Counted from the stretch's first letter, positions 18,461-29,269 are shown. The stretch is DNA of 64,000 nt from Streptomyces anulatus (GCF_000721175.1 NZ_JOEZ01000007.1:62001-126000); one strand, 5' to 3'. The notes: generated by a model not told the origin, from the sequence alone. Made by a program: numbers and translations.

Positions 18461-21400
18461 CGCGTGTCCGTCCCGGTGCGGGCGGTCAGCAGCGCGACGG
18501 CATCGGAGAGCTGGGTGAGCATCACGGCCTGGGTCTCGGCCAGTTGACGTATCTGCTCGGAGAGCGCGGCGACCTCGGCCCGGGTGGCGTATACGGGCTC
18601 GTCAAAGGCAGAGGCGGAGGCGGGCGCGGACGCGAGCCCGGCAGCGACGGGCGCGGGCACATGGGCGGCGGGCGCGGGCGCGTCGGCGGGCGTCGGCTCC
18701 ACGGACACGGATATCCCGGGAGCCCTCCGCCCGGCTATCAGCGCGGCCGTCAGCCGTGGCGTGCCCGCCTCCTCCAGGATCTCCCGCATGCTGATCTCCG
18801 TGCCGAACTCGGCCTCCAGCTGCCGCACCATCCCGATGAGCTGGAGCGAGTCCGCGCCGAGGCCGACGAACGTGCGGTCGGCGGCCACCTCGTCGGGACG
18901 GTGTCCGAGATGGCGCGCGGTCAGCTCCAGCACCCTGTCCAGTACGGCCTGTTCGGTCATGCGGTCCTCCGAGAGCGGTGTGCGTGGTGTGCGTGGTGTG
19001 AGGGACGCCGGGGGTGTGTACGGGGCCGGGCCCCTCCAGTGGGAGCGGCGCTGGAAGGGGTACGTGGGCAGCCGGACGCGCCGGCCGCCGCAGCCGTCGA
19101 GCAGCGCGGCCCAGTCCACCCCGGCCCCGGCGCAGTGCAGCGCGGCCACCGCCCGCTCCCACTGCCGCGTCGGCACGCAGACGGCGTCCGGCAGCGACCG
19201 GCGGACCATCCCCGTCAGCACGGCCGACGGGCCCAGCTCCAGCAGCAGCGGGGAGCCGGCCAGCGGCGAACCGTCCTCAGGCGACCCGGCCAGCCGGTCC
19301 AGGACGGCGGCGAAGTCGGCCGTGCGGCGGGCCTGCGCGACCAGGTACGCGGCGTCCGGGCGCCACCCGGCGGGCCGGACCGTGCCGTCGATGCCGTCGA
19401 CGAACTCCGTGTGCAGCGGGAGCAGTTCCGCCTTGTCGGCCAGCACCCGGAACTCCTCCAGCGCCGGGTCGAGCAGCGCCGTGTGGAACGCCCGGTCCAC
19501 CGCCAGCACCTCGTACGCCTCACCCCGCGCCGCCAGCAGGGCACGTGCCGCGTCCACCGCCTCCGGAGGCCCGCCGAGCACATGGTGGGCCCCACCGTTG
19601 ACCACGGCGAGCTCCAGCCCGGGGACGGCGGCCAGCAGCTCCCGTACCCGGGGCCGGGGGACGAACGCGGAGACCATCGCGCCCGGGGCCGCCCGCTCCT
19701 GCATCAGCCGCCCGCGCCCGCACACCAGCCGCATCGCGTCCTCGGTGTCCAGCGCCCCGGCCACGCACAGCGCCGCGTACGCGCCGACGCTGTGCCCGGC
19801 GACGCGCACCGGGGCGATCCCGAGCCGCGCCCACAGCCTCGCCTGGGCGATCTGGAGGGCGAACAGGGCGGGCTGCGCGAAGGCGGTGTCCCAGCGCCCG
19901 GGGCCCCGCCCGGCGACGATCCGGTCCAGGAAGTCGTCCCTCCCGGTCTCCTCCGCGTACACCCGGGCACAGGTGTCCAGCACCTCGGCCACCACCGGGA
20001 AGCGCGCGGCGAGTTCCGCGCCCATGCCCGGATGTCCGCCGCCCTGGCCGCTGAACAGGAACGCGGGCCGCCGCGCTTCGCCCACGACCCCGGTCGTGTA
20101 CGCCTCGCCCGCCGGCGCCCCGGACAGGAACGCGTCGAGACCGGCCACCGGGTCCGCGGCCGTGACGACCAGCCGGTGCGGCAGGAGCCGCCGCCCGAGT
20201 GCGGTCGTGGTCAGCAGGTCGGCGGGGGAGGGGGGCTCCGCACCCGCCAGGCGGCCCCGCAGCGCGGCGGCGGACGCCCGCAGCGCCGCCCCGTCGGCGG
20301 CCGAGAGCGGCAGCAGGGCGGGAACGGGCACGGGGACCTCCGCGGCCGTCGGGCTCACGGCCTCCGGCGCCTGTTCCAGGACCACATGCGCGTTCGTACC
20401 GCCCATGCCGATGGAGTGCACACCCGCTCGCCGTACCCCCGCCAGCGGCCAGGCCCGCTCCCGTACCGGCAGCAGGAACGGGCTGTCGTCCAACGCCAGC
20501 GCCGGGTTGGGCCGGGAGAAGTTCACCAGCGGCGGGACCACCCCGTGCCGCAGCACCTCGACGGCCTTGACCAGCCCCGCGAGCCCCGCCGCGCTGTCCA
20601 GATGGCCGATGGCGGGCTTGGTCGAGCCGAGGGCGCAGAAGCCGGTCCGGTCGGTGTGCGCGCGGAACGCCTCGGTCAGGGCGGCGAACTCGATCGGGTC
20701 GCCCTTCAGCGTGCCCGTGCCGTGCGCCTCCACATAGCCGATCGAGGCCGCGTCCACGCCCGCCGCGCTCAGCGCCCCGAGCACCGCGTCACGCTGCCCG
20801 GAGACCCCGGGAGCGGCGAACCCCCCTCTGCCGGAGCCGTCGTTGGTGGTCTTGTCCGCACCGTCGTTGGTGACCGCCGAGCCCAGGATCACCGCGTGCA
20901 CGGTGTCGCCGTCGGCCAGCGCCCGCTCCAACGGCTTGAGGAGGACGGCGGCGGCCCCGTTCCCCCCGACCGTGCCGTCCGCGTCCGCGTCGAACGCCCG
21001 GACGGTGCCGGTGGGGGAGAGGGTGGAGCCCTTCACCGGGGCCTGGCCGGTGACCTGCGGCAGATGCAGGGCGGCGGAGCCCACCAGCATCAGGTCCGCG
21101 TCCCCGGCGCGCAGTGCCTGGCAGGCCAGGTGCACCGAGACCAGGGCGCTGGAACAGGCCGTCGACACGGTGAGCGCGGGCCCGGTCAGGCCGAGCCGGA
21201 AGGCGGCCCGGGTGGCGGTGAAGTCGGTGTAGTTGCCGACCTGGACCTGCTTGGCGGTCATCCAGTCGCCCGAGCCGGCCTCCGCCGCCAGGTTCGCCGC
21301 CAGATAGCTGTGCAGCGAGTACAGGCGGTAGCCGGAGCTGCCGTACACCCCGATCCGTACGGAGCCGCCGTCGCTGCCCGCGTACCCGTTCTCGCCGCCC

Positions 21401-21720
21401 GCGTAACCCCCGTCCTCCAGGGCGTGGAAGCAGCACTCCAGGAACAGCCGCTGCTGCGGATCGGTGAGCTCCGCCTCCCGCCCGCCCATCCCGAAGAACG
21501 CGGCGTCGAAGCCGTCCACATCCGACAGGAGGGCGCTCGCCCCGCCGAACCCCGGCCGCTCGTACTCCGCCGCCGGGACCCCGGCCGCGGCGAACTCGGC
21601 CCGGGTGAAACGGCGTACACGGCTGGTGCCCGTCCGGATGTCGCGCCAGTACGCCTCGGGGGTGTCAGCCCCGGGAAACCTCAGCGCCGTCCCGATCACC
21701 GCGATCCGGTCGTCCCTCAA
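18457..21720 (-). CDS. Type I polyketide synthase module (KS-AT-ACP)
   Basis: One minimal PKS module that adds one two-carbon unit without reduction. The ketosynthase spans about residues 1-430, with Cys in STACSSA near 188 and the histidines in EAHGTGT and GHLDSAAG. The acyltransferase has GHSVG near 641 and RAFHT, both typical of malonyl-CoA selection. The ACP has LGADSLQL near 956. The last 45 residues predict a coiled coil resembling a docking tail. No KR, DH or ER is present, so a beta-keto thioester should go to the downstream aminotransferase. No loading domain is present. The TTG at 21720 is preferred because AAAGGAAG lies just upstream and MRDDRIAVIG is a normal KS start; a GTG at 21747 is possible. 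Either start overlaps the exporter gene. Confidence 0.94.
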   Translation of the reverse strand: MRDDRIAVIGTALRFPGADTPEAYWRDIRTGTSRVRRFTRAEFAAAGVPAAEYERPGFGGASALLSDVDGFDAAFFGMGGREAELTDPQQRLFLECCFHALEDGGYAGGENGYAGSDGGSVRIGVYGSSGYRLYSLHSYLAANLAAEAGSGDWMTAKQVQVGNYTDFTATRAAFRLGLTGPALTVSTACSSALVSVHLACQALRAGDADLMLVGSAALHLPQVTGQAPVKGSTLSPTGTVRAFDADADGTVGGNGAAAVLLKPLERALADGDTVHAVILGSAVTNDGADKTTNDGSGRGGFAAPGVSGQRDAVLGALSAAGVDAASIGYVEAHGTGTLKGDPIEFAALTEAFRAHTDRTGFCALGSTKPAIGHLDSAAGLAGLVKAVEVLRHGVVPPLVNFSRPNPALALDDSPFLLPVRERAWPLAGVRRAGVHSIGMGGTNAHVVLEQAPEAVSPTAAEVPVPVPALLPLSAADGAALRASAAALRGRLAGAEPPSPADLLTTTALGRRLLPHRLVVTAADPVAGLDAFLSGAPAGEAYTTGVVGEARRPAFLFSGQGGGHPGMGAELAARFPVVAEVLDTCARVYAEETGRDDFLDRIVAGRGPGRWDTAFAQPALFALQIAQARLWARLGIAPVRVAGHSVGAYAALCVAGALDTEDAMRLVCGRGRLMQERAAPGAMVSAFVPRPRVRELLAAVPGLELAVVNGGAHHVLGGPPEAVDAARALLAARGEAYEVLAVDRAFHTALLDPALEEFRVLADKAELLPLHTEFVDGIDGTVRPAGWRPDAAYLVAQARRTADFAAVLDRLAGSPEDGSPLAGSPLLLELGPSAVLTGMVRRSLPDAVCVPTRQWERAVAALHCAGAGVDWAALLDGCGGRRVRLPTYPFQRRSHWRGPAPYTPPASLTPRTPRTPLSEDRMTEQAVLDRVLELTARHLGHRPDEVAADRTFVGLGADSLQLIGMVRQLEAEFGTEISMREILEEAGTPRLTAALIAGRRAPGISVSVEPTPADAPAPAAHVPAPVAAGLASAPASASAFDEPVYATRAEVAALSEQIRQLAETQAVMLTQLSDAVALLTARTGTDTR

Positions 21721-23089
21721 CGGCTTCTTCCTTTCGCAGCCCCGCACGCCCCGTTCGCCCCGTACGCTCCGCGCGCCGCAGCGCTGCCACCCTCAGCAGG
21801 AACACCACGGCGACGACGATGGCGGCGCCGTGGGACCAGCCCACCACGGCCAGCGGGGAGAACCGGTCGAGGGCCGCCGCCACCAGGATCATGCCGACGC
21901 CGAAACCGAGGTTCTCGAACGTGGCCGAAAGACCGAAGGCGTGACCGCGCAACGTGGCCGGAAGTGTCTGGAGATGTGAGGTGTACGAGACCTCGGTGAG
22001 ACCGTCCGCGGCCCCCGCGATCAGCGCGATCACCGCTGTCACGGCCAGTGGGAACCCGGCGAACGCCGCGATGAACGCCGCCGACATCACCACCGTGCCG
22101 TAGCCGAATCCGAGCGCCCCCACGGAGCGTCCGGTGCGCTGCGCGTACCGCTGGATCACCTGCTGGGCCCCGATGTTGCCGAGCGCCCACACGCACCAGA
22201 ACGCACTGACGAACACCGCGGGGTTCGACGCGTCCAGCGAGGTGGAGTAGACCGGCAGCGCCGCGTTGTGGGACGAGGAACCGAACGCGTCGACCCCGCG
22301 CAGGGCCACCATCAGGCCCAGACCGGGTGCGGCGGCGAGCGCGAGGAAGGCCACGGGCCGCCACCGCCTTACGCCCCTGTCCGCAGCCTTGTCCGCCGCG
22401 CCGGCGGGCTTCCCGGCCCCGGCGGCTTCCTGGGCGATGCCCGCCCCCTTGCCGCCCGCGATCGGCAGCAGGGCCACCGTCACCGCGCAGACCACGAACG
22501 TCGCCATGTCGAGCAGGAAGGCGGCGGTGTACCCGACGAGGGACACCACCACACCCGCCGACGCGAACCCCGCCACCATGGCCAGCGAACGGCCGGTGAT
22601 CGACAGGGAGTTCGCCCAGGCCCTGCGGTCCTCCCCGACCATCTCCGGGATCGAACTGCGCAACGCCACCATGAACAGCGTCCCGCACGCCCCGATCACC
22701 ACCGAGACGGCCATCAGCGCCTCGGTCACCAGGCTCTCCGGCGCAAGGATGAGCACCAGCATCACGCCGCCCTGGCCGACATTCGCCCACAGCATGACGC
22801 TTTTCGCGCTGAAACGGGCGAGCAGACCGCCCACGACCAGACCGGCGACGAATCCGGAGGCGAGCCGCACCGCCATGAACAGCCCCATGGCCAGCGCCCG
22901 GCCCGTCGTCTCGTAGACGAAGAGATTGAGCGCCACCATATTCAGGAATGTGCCGTAGGAAGACACCGAGTATCCGGCGACGAGGAATCGAAAACGGCGC
23001 TCGGAGACCGCGGTGTCCCGGTCCTTCCCGTCGCCGCCGTCGGTCTCGTTCACCTTCGGTCCGTCCGCGTCGTCGATTCCAGATGTCAC
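21665..23089 (-). CDS. MFS transporter (probable exporter of the cluster)
   Basis: A polytopic membrane protein of about 475 residues with some 10-12 hydrophobic segments. The first is RFLVAGYSVSSYGTFLNMVAL, as in MFS-3/enterobactin-exporter-like proteins. A Gly/Ala/Lys-rich cytoplasmic loop splits the two halves. It most likely exports the peptide product. It is first in the leftward operon and its 3' end overlaps the PKS start by more than 50 bases. The start is uncertain: the frame is open to an ATG at 23155, only five bases from the divergent regulator's start, so I take the GTG at 23089, with a GTG at 23110 also possible. Confidence 0.85.
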   Translation of the reverse strand: MTSGIDDADGPKVNETDGGDGKDRDTAVSERRFRFLVAGYSVSSYGTFLNMVALNLFVYETTGRALAMGLFMAVRLASGFVAGLVVGGLLARFSAKSVMLWANVGQGGVMLVLILAPESLVTEALMAVSVVIGACGTLFMVALRSSIPEMVGEDRRAWANSLSITGRSLAMVAGFASAGVVVSLVGYTAAFLLDMATFVVCAVTVALLPIAGGKGAGIAQEAAGAGKPAGAADKAADRGVRRWRPVAFLALAAAPGLGLMVALRGVDAFGSSSHNAALPVYSTSLDASNPAVFVSAFWCVWALGNIGAQQVIQRYAQRTGRSVGALGFGYGTVVMSAAFIAAFAGFPLAVTAVIALIAGAADGLTEVSYTSHLQTLPATLRGHAFGLSATFENLGFGVGMILVAAALDRFSPLAVVGWSHGAAIVVAVVFLLRVAALRRAERTGRTGRAGLRKEEAVEGRPDRGDRDGAEVSRG

Positions 23090-23159
23090 CCGGACATACT
23101 CGTCGAGCACGGGTACCGGGCGGAGTACTCCTGATTGCACAAAGGTAATCTGCATCCTT
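23090..23159. promoter_or_regulatory. Short divergent control region of exporter operon and regulator
   Basis: The regulator start at 23160 and the plausible exporter starts (23089-23110) leave 50-70 bases for both promoters. This DNA is visibly more AT-rich than its flanks (AAAGGTAATCTG and TACTCCTGATTGC). It is the obvious place for control of the whole cluster by the adjacent regulator. I do not see a clean palindrome. Confidence 0.4.
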
Positions 23160-24161
23160 GTGAAGGACGATCATTCCCCCTCACCGGTATGTGATTGCCG
23201 TGAATCACCCTCGGACCGGTCGATACCGGAACAACCCTGCGAGGCGGCCCTCGCGGCCTATCGCCGTGCGCTGACGGAAGGCAGCCTCCCGGCCTGCGCG
23301 GCGCCCCGCTGCCTGCGGTCCCTGCACCTGATGGTGGCCGACCAGGAGTCGCCCGGCCACCTCGTTCCCGTACCGCCGGAGACCGCCTCGTTCGCCGCCC
23401 TCGCCCCGATCGAGGAGGCGATCGTCGAGCAGCGCCGCACCCTGCGCTCCGCCCGCGCCACCCTCGCCGCCTTCGAGGGCCTCTACACCGAGATGCACCG
23501 GCACGAACGCCCCGCCCTCACCCGGCTCTCCGGCGAGGCCGTCATCAGCAAGGCCCTGGACGCCGGGGTCAGGGGCTGCCGCGCCGAGGTCCGCACCGCC
23601 CACCCCGGCGGCGGACGCCCGGCCCACGTCCTGGAGGAGTCGCTCCCGCGCGATCTGGGCAACCTGCGCCGCGGCATCCGGCAGCGCACCCTCTACCAGC
23701 ACACCGTCCGCTCGGACCGCACCACGCTCGCCTACATCGAGCAGGTGACCGCCGAGGGCGCCGAGATCAGGACCCTGGCCGAGGTCGTGGACCGGTTCAT
23801 CGTCTTCGACCAGGACCTCGCCTTCGTCCCGTTCTCCGACGAACCGCACAGCGCCCTGCGGGTCCAGCACCCGTCCCTGGTCCGCTTCCTGGTCCGGCAC
23901 TTCGACGAAGCGTGGTCCCGCGCGGTCCCGGTCCGCCCCGAACGCGCACCGCTGCGCACCCCCGTCGTCACCTCCGACCTCCAGCGCGCCATCCTCCAAG
24001 CCGTCGTCAACGGCGAGACCGACGCCTCCATCGCCCGCCGGATCGGCATGAGCCGCCGCAGCGTCGCCGAGCACATGCGCAAGGTCTCCGAGCAGCTGGG
24101 CAGCAACAGCCGGGCGCAGCTGGGATACCTGGTCGCGACATCGGGCCTGCTGGACGGCTGA
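23160..24161 (+). CDS. LuxR-family transcriptional regulator of the PKS-NRPS cluster
   Basis: A 333-residue regulator. The last 65 residues form a LuxR-type helix-turn-helix, with LQRAILQAVVNGETDASIARRIG followed by MSRRSVAEHMRKVSEQLG. The N-terminal part is a large uncharacterised sensor region, without REC, GAF or ATPase motifs, of a kind seen in many Streptomyces LuxR proteins (ALTRLSGEAVISKALDAGVRG, FIVFDQDLAFVP). The only upstream start consistent with exporter spacing is the GTG at 23160, with an AAAGG box rather far upstream. It is divergent from the operon, so pathway-specific control is likely. Whether it activates or represses is not visible. Confidence 0.85.
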   Translation: MKDDHSPSPVCDCRESPSDRSIPEQPCEAALAAYRRALTEGSLPACAAPRCLRSLHLMVADQESPGHLVPVPPETASFAALAPIEEAIVEQRRTLRSARATLAAFEGLYTEMHRHERPALTRLSGEAVISKALDAGVRGCRAEVRTAHPGGGRPAHVLEESLPRDLGNLRRGIRQRTLYQHTVRSDRTTLAYIEQVTAEGAEIRTLAEVVDRFIVFDQDLAFVPFSDEPHSALRVQHPSLVRFLVRHFDEAWSRAVPVRPERAPLRTPVVTSDLQRAILQAVVNGETDASIARRIGMSRRSVAEHMRKVSEQLGSNSRAQLGYLVATSGLLDG

Positions 24162-24167
24162 GAACGC

Positions 24168-24203
24168 GAGGGAGGGCCCGTCCGCGCGGACGGGCCCTCC
24201 CTC
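24168..24203. terminator. Strong hairpin terminator after the regulator
   Basis: A perfect 16-base stem (24168-24183 with 24188-24203) closes a four-base GCGC loop. It lies between the convergent regulator and class I fumarase genes and marks the left edge of the cluster. Confidence 0.8.
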
Positions 24204-24221
24204 GTACGTCTACGGGGCAGG

Positions 24222-25901
<1,680 letters not shown>

Positions 25902-26076
25902 TTCCTCACTCGGCGACAGCGGCTGACCTCCCTCGGGCAGCGCATCCACCAGGGTAGAGCTCCTCCGTCCGGAGGACGCTGTGAGGTAAGGCTCACCTGG
26001 ACGTTCGCGCGGAAACGGGGGCCCGGGTGCCGGGGCGCGCCGGTGGGAGGGGTAGTCGCGATCTATCGCGTTTGGG

Positions 26077-26082
26077 TACGCT
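26077..26082 (+). promoter_or_regulatory. Possible -10 element of a leaderless transcript
   Basis: TACGCT ends six bases before the GTG at 26089 and there is no ribosome binding site. This fits a transcript starting at the GTG. No clear -35 is seen. Confidence 0.35.
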
Positions 26083-26088
26083 GGTTCG

Positions 26089-26787
26089 GTGGACCTAGAG
26101 AAGCAGCCCCAGCAGCCTGTCGCGCCGGCCGTCCCGCCGCCCGCCGAAGTCCTGGACGCCGATGGCATCCGCGCCTCCGACGCCGACCGTGACCGGATCG
26201 CGGACGTCCTGCGGGAGGCGATGGCAGAGGGCCGTCTGACGGCGGACGAGCACGCGGAGCGGATCGACCTGGTCTACCGGGCCAAGACCGTCGGCGAACT
26301 CCAGCCGCTGGTCCGGGACCTGCCCGCATCCTCCGGCTCCACCGCCGCCCCGCGTCCGGACGCGCAGCCGTACGTCTACGGCCCCGAAGCCCCGAACGGT
26401 CCCGCGGAGAACCTGGTCGCGGTCTTCAGCAGCGCCACCCGCAAGGGCCGTTGGCGGGTCGGCGGCCGGACGAACGCCTTCGCGCTCTTCGGCAGCGTGG
26501 AGATCGATCTGACCGAAGCGCTTTTCGGCCAACGCTTCACCGTCATCAATGCGACGTCCATCTTCGGCAGTGTCGACATCAGGGTGCCGGAGAACATTTC
26601 CCTGCGCGGCAACGGCACGGGTGTCTTCGGCACCTTCGAAGTGCGGACACTCGAATCTCCGGACCAGGAAGCGCCGGTCGTCGTGGTGAACGGCTATTCC
26701 GTGTTCGGGACCGTGGAAGCCAGGCCGAAGCGGGGCAAGTTCGTCGCGGACCTTCAGCAGCGGCTGCGCAAACATCTCGGCCACTGA
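26089..26787 (+). CDS. DUF1707 protein with LiaF/YvqF-like C-terminal domain
   Basis: A 232-residue protein with an N-terminal DUF1707 (SHOCT-like) domain, roughly residues 22-75. It contains [23 protein letters not shown] and a following DEHAERID segment. After a Pro-rich linker, the C-terminal half has the repeating beta-strand pattern of the LiaF/YvqF cell-wall-stress domain ([40 protein letters not shown]). No membrane segment is evident. In Firmicutes, LiaF-type proteins modulate envelope-stress signalling; that role here is inference. The GTG start lacks a Shine-Dalgarno box. It is divergent from the fumarase gene. Confidence 0.85.
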   Translation: MDLEKQPQQPVAPAVPPPAEVLDADGIRASDADRDRIADVLREAMAEGRLTADEHAERIDLVYRAKTVGELQPLVRDLPASSGSTAAPRPDAQPYVYGPEAPNGPAENLVAVFSSATRKGRWRVGGRTNAFALFGSVEIDLTEALFGQRFTVINATSIFGSVDIRVPENISLRGNGTGVFGTFEVRTLESPDQEAPVVVVNGYSVFGTVEARPKRGKFVADLQQRLRKHLGH

Positions 26788-26971
26788 ATCGGCCAGGGAA
26801 TACGGCAGGGCGGACGGCCTCCGGTAATCGGTAATCGGCCAGAATGCCGCAGGGGCGCATTGCGGTGCGTCGCGTGCCGGTGCCACTCAGTGCATAGGCG
26901 TACGCACAGCGGGTAGGGAGTGCTGCATCGACTCTCGCTCGCGAAGCCGTAGCCGTCGTCAGGAGTAGACC

Positions 26972-27343
26972 GTGCTGCAACCGCCGCATCAGCCTCTGCA
27001 GGTCGCCGCCGTTCCGGCCCAGCGGACCCCCGCTCGGGAGGACGATGCGGGCCCCTGGCATTCCGAGGCGGCCTGCCGCCGTGACGAGGCGGGCCTGTTC
27101 TTCGCCCCGTCGAAGGAACCGACCGCCGCCCGGCTGGCCCGCGAGGAGGCCGCCAAGCGGGTCTGCGCCCGGTGTCCGGTCATGGTGGAGTGCCGGGAGC
27201 ACGCACTGATGCAGCCCGAGCCGTACGGGGTGTGGGGCGGGCTCACCGCGGCCGAGCGCCGGGTGGCGCTGGCCCGGCGACGACGGCGGGACATCGAGCT
27301 CACGGCCGCGTCGACGGCCGAGCACATAGCCGCGGCGGGCTGA
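26972..27343 (+). CDS. WhiB-family [4Fe-4S] transcriptional regulator (WblI-like)
   Basis: A 123-residue Wbl protein. Four cysteines bind the iron-sulfur cluster: one in EAACRRDE and three in [11 protein letters not shown]. The GVWGG turn and the basic ARRRRRD tail contact sigma factor and DNA. Wbl proteins act with the principal sigma factor in development and redox response. The GTG at 26972 has AGGAG six bases upstream. From memory, the Streptomyces coelicolor wbl gene beside glpX and a DUF1707 gene is wblI, but I cannot confirm orthology here. It converges with glpX across a strong hairpin. Confidence 0.92.
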   Translation: MLQPPHQPLQVAAVPAQRTPAREDDAGPWHSEAACRRDEAGLFFAPSKEPTAARLAREEAAKRVCARCPVMVECREHALMQPEPYGVWGGLTAAERRVALARRRRRDIELTAASTAEHIAAAG

Positions 27344-27359
27344 ACGTACCCGTGTCTGC

Positions 27360-27403
27360 GGGAGGGGGTGCGGGAGCGGCCGTTCGCTCCCGCACCCCCT
27401 CCC
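27360..27403. terminator. Very strong bidirectional hairpin terminator
   Basis: A perfect 19-base stem (27360-27378 with 27385-27403) closes a six-base loop between the convergent WhiB-like and glpX genes. Confidence 0.85.
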
Positions 27404-27439
27404 CTCCGCTTCTTTCGTACCTTCGTCCCGGACTACCGG

Positions 27440-28471
27440 CTACTTCGCACGGTCGAAGTCGATGGCGCTGTAGGCGCGCAGCTTCGACAGCCGGTGGGTC
27501 GAGGAGATCGTCCGGATGGTGCCGGACTTGGAACGCATCACGATCGACTCGGTGGTCGCCGTCTCCGCGCGGTACCGCACACCGCGCATCAGCTCACCGT
27601 CGGTGATCCCCGTCGCCACGAAGAACACGTTGTCGCCGCTGACCAGGTCGTCGGTCGACAGCACCCGGTCCAGATCGTGGCCCGCGTCCAGCGCCCGCTG
27701 CCGCTCCGCCTCGTCCTTGGGCCAGAGCTTGCCCTGGATGACGCCGCCGAGGCACTTTATGGCGCACGCCGAGATGATGCCCTCGGGCGTCCCGCCGATG
27801 CCCATCAGCAGGTCGACGCCGGTGCCCTCGCGGGCCGCCATGATCGAGCCCGCGACATCGCCGTCGGAGATGAACTTGATCCGCGCGCCGGTCTCCCGGA
27901 TCTCCTTGACGATGCCCTCGTGCCGGGGGCGGTCGAGGATGACGACGGTGACGTCCTCGGGCGTGGAGTTCTTCGCCCGTGCCACGCGCCGGATGTTCAC
28001 CGACACGGGCGCGTTGATGTCGACGAAGTCCGCCGCCTCGGGCCCCGTGACCAGCTTGTCCATGTAGAAGACCGCGGACGGGTCGAACATCGCGCCGCGG
28101 TCGGCCGCGGCCAGCACCGCGATGGCGTTCGGCATGCCCTTGGCGTTGAGCGTGGTGCCGTCGATCGGGTCGACCGCGATGTCGACCTCGGCGCCGGTGC
28201 CGTCGCCGACCCGTTCGCCGTTGAACAGCATGGGGGCCTCGTCCTTCTCGCCCTCGCCGATGACGACGACGCCGTTCATCGAGACGGTCGAGACGAGGGT
28301 CCGCATGGCCTTCACGGCGGCGCCGTCGGCGCCGATCTTGTCGCCGCGGCCCACCCAGCGCCCGGCTGCCATGGCGGCGGCCTCGGTGACCCGGACCAAT
28401 TCCAGGGCCAGGTTGCGGTCGGGGGCCTCCGGGGAGACCTCCAGTTGGGACGGCAGATGATGCTCGGACAT
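27440..28471 (-). CDS. glpX: Class II fructose-1,6-bisphosphatase
   Basis: A 343-residue GlpX-type enzyme that hydrolyses fructose-1,6-bisphosphate in gluconeogenesis; in actinobacteria it is usually the main FBPase. Signatures are [11 protein letters not shown], the VDPIDGTTL metal-binding motif and [17 protein letters not shown]. The ATG at 28471 has AAGGTG about nine bases upstream. It is divergent from the DUF4245 gene. Full length with no oddities. Confidence 0.97.
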   Translation of the reverse strand: MSEHHLPSQLEVSPEAPDRNLALELVRVTEAAAMAAGRWVGRGDKIGADGAAVKAMRTLVSTVSMNGVVVIGEGEKDEAPMLFNGERVGDGTGAEVDIAVDPIDGTTLNAKGMPNAIAVLAAADRGAMFDPSAVFYMDKLVTGPEAADFVDINAPVSVNIRRVARAKNSTPEDVTVVILDRPRHEGIVKEIRETGARIKFISDGDVAGSIMAAREGTGVDLLMGIGGTPEGIISACAIKCLGGVIQGKLWPKDEAERQRALDAGHDLDRVLSTDDLVSGDNVFFVATGITDGELMRGVRYRAETATTESIVMRSKSGTIRTISSTHRLSKLRAYSAIDFDRAK

Positions 28472-28627
28472 CGGAGCGCACCTTTCTGTACGGCGACGAC
28501 CGGATATGAGGGTGCTGTGACTCTATCGGTAGGTCGATAAAATGAGCAGGGCGGGTCACGCATGAGCGCCCGGCCTCGCGGCCGTGACCAGCACCCTGCG
28601 GCCGGGCGTGTCAGGCCGCGTGCCACC

Positions 28628-29179
28628 ATGGATCCCGTGGCAAGCAAGCGAGGCAAGCAGACAGTCCGGGACATGATCCTGTCGACCTTGGTGATCGCCG
28701 CCTGCGCGGGCGTCATCTACCTCTTCATCCCGAAGGACGAGCACGCCGATCCGATCAAGGCCGTCGACTTCACCGTGGAGCTGGCGACGGTGCGTACGGC
28801 CGCCCCCTACCCGGTGGCCGCGCCGGAGGGCCTGCCGGAGAAGTGGAAGGCGACCTCCGTCAGCTATGACGACGCCGCGGGCGACGCCTGGCACCTGGGC
28901 TTCCTCGACCCGGACCGCAGGTACGTCGCGGTCGAGCAGTCCACCGCCGCCGCGGGCACGTACGTCCCCGACGTCAGCCAGAAGGCGAAGGACACCGGCC
29001 GGACCGAGACGGTGGCGGGCCGGGAGTGGCAGTACTGGGAGGGTGCGAAGTACAACGCGCTCGTCCTGCCGGAGAAGGGTCACACCACGGTGGTGACCGG
29101 CTCGGCGCCGAAGGCGAGCCTGGTCGAGATGGCCGCCGCACTGAAGACGACGCCGCCGCCCGCGAAGCCGGCTTCCTGA
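28628..29179 (+). CDS. DUF4245 family membrane-anchored protein
   Basis: A protein of about 183 residues with a basic N-terminus and one membrane helix (MILSTLVIAACAGVIYLF, residues ~15-33), followed by an exported domain. The domain has PVAAPEGLPEKWKATSV, a DPDRRYVAVEQS strand and a REWQYWEGA segment, matching actinobacterial DUF4245 proteins of unknown function. The ATG at 28628 is chosen because the sequence upstream in frame is not membrane-protein-like; a GTG three codons later is equally possible. It converges with the nitroreductase gene. Confidence 0.8.
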   Translation: MDPVASKRGKQTVRDMILSTLVIAACAGVIYLFIPKDEHADPIKAVDFTVELATVRTAAPYPVAAPEGLPEKWKATSVSYDDAAGDAWHLGFLDPDRRYVAVEQSTAAAGTYVPDVSQKAKDTGRTETVAGREWQYWEGAKYNALVLPEKGHTTVVTGSAPKASLVEMAAALKTTPPPAKPAS

Positions 29180-29191
29180 CCCGCGACCCGC

Positions 29192-29237
29192 ACCGGCGGA
29201 CCCGCCTGCGCGAGACCGGCGGACCCGCCTGCGCGAA
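29192..29237. repeat. 23-base tandem duplication
   Basis: Two adjacent 23-base units (29192-29214 and 29215-29237), starting ACCGGCGGACCCG, differ at one base. They lie between the DUF4245 stop and the terminator hairpin, in non-coding DNA. Confidence 0.75.
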
Positions 29238-29269
29238 GGGGCCCCGGAACACCTGGTGTTCCGGGGCCC
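29238..29269. terminator. Hairpin terminator between DUF4245 and nitroreductase genes
   Basis: A GC-rich inverted repeat of about 15 bases each side (GGGCCCCGGAACACC and its complement) with a minimal loop lies between two convergent genes. Confidence 0.75.

Noticed and set aside
18544..21999. A 1151-codon open frame on the plus strand opposite the PKS gene
   Set aside because: It is antisense to clear KS, AT and ACP motifs; the translation is Arg/Gly-rich and family-less.
6988..23155. The idea that the cluster is a detoxin/rimosamide or siderophore pathway
   Set aside because: No proline-type second A domain set, hydroxamate or salicylate genes are present. The aminotransferase-monooxygenase pair fits an alpha-hydroxy-beta-amino acid better. 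The choice rests on domain order only.
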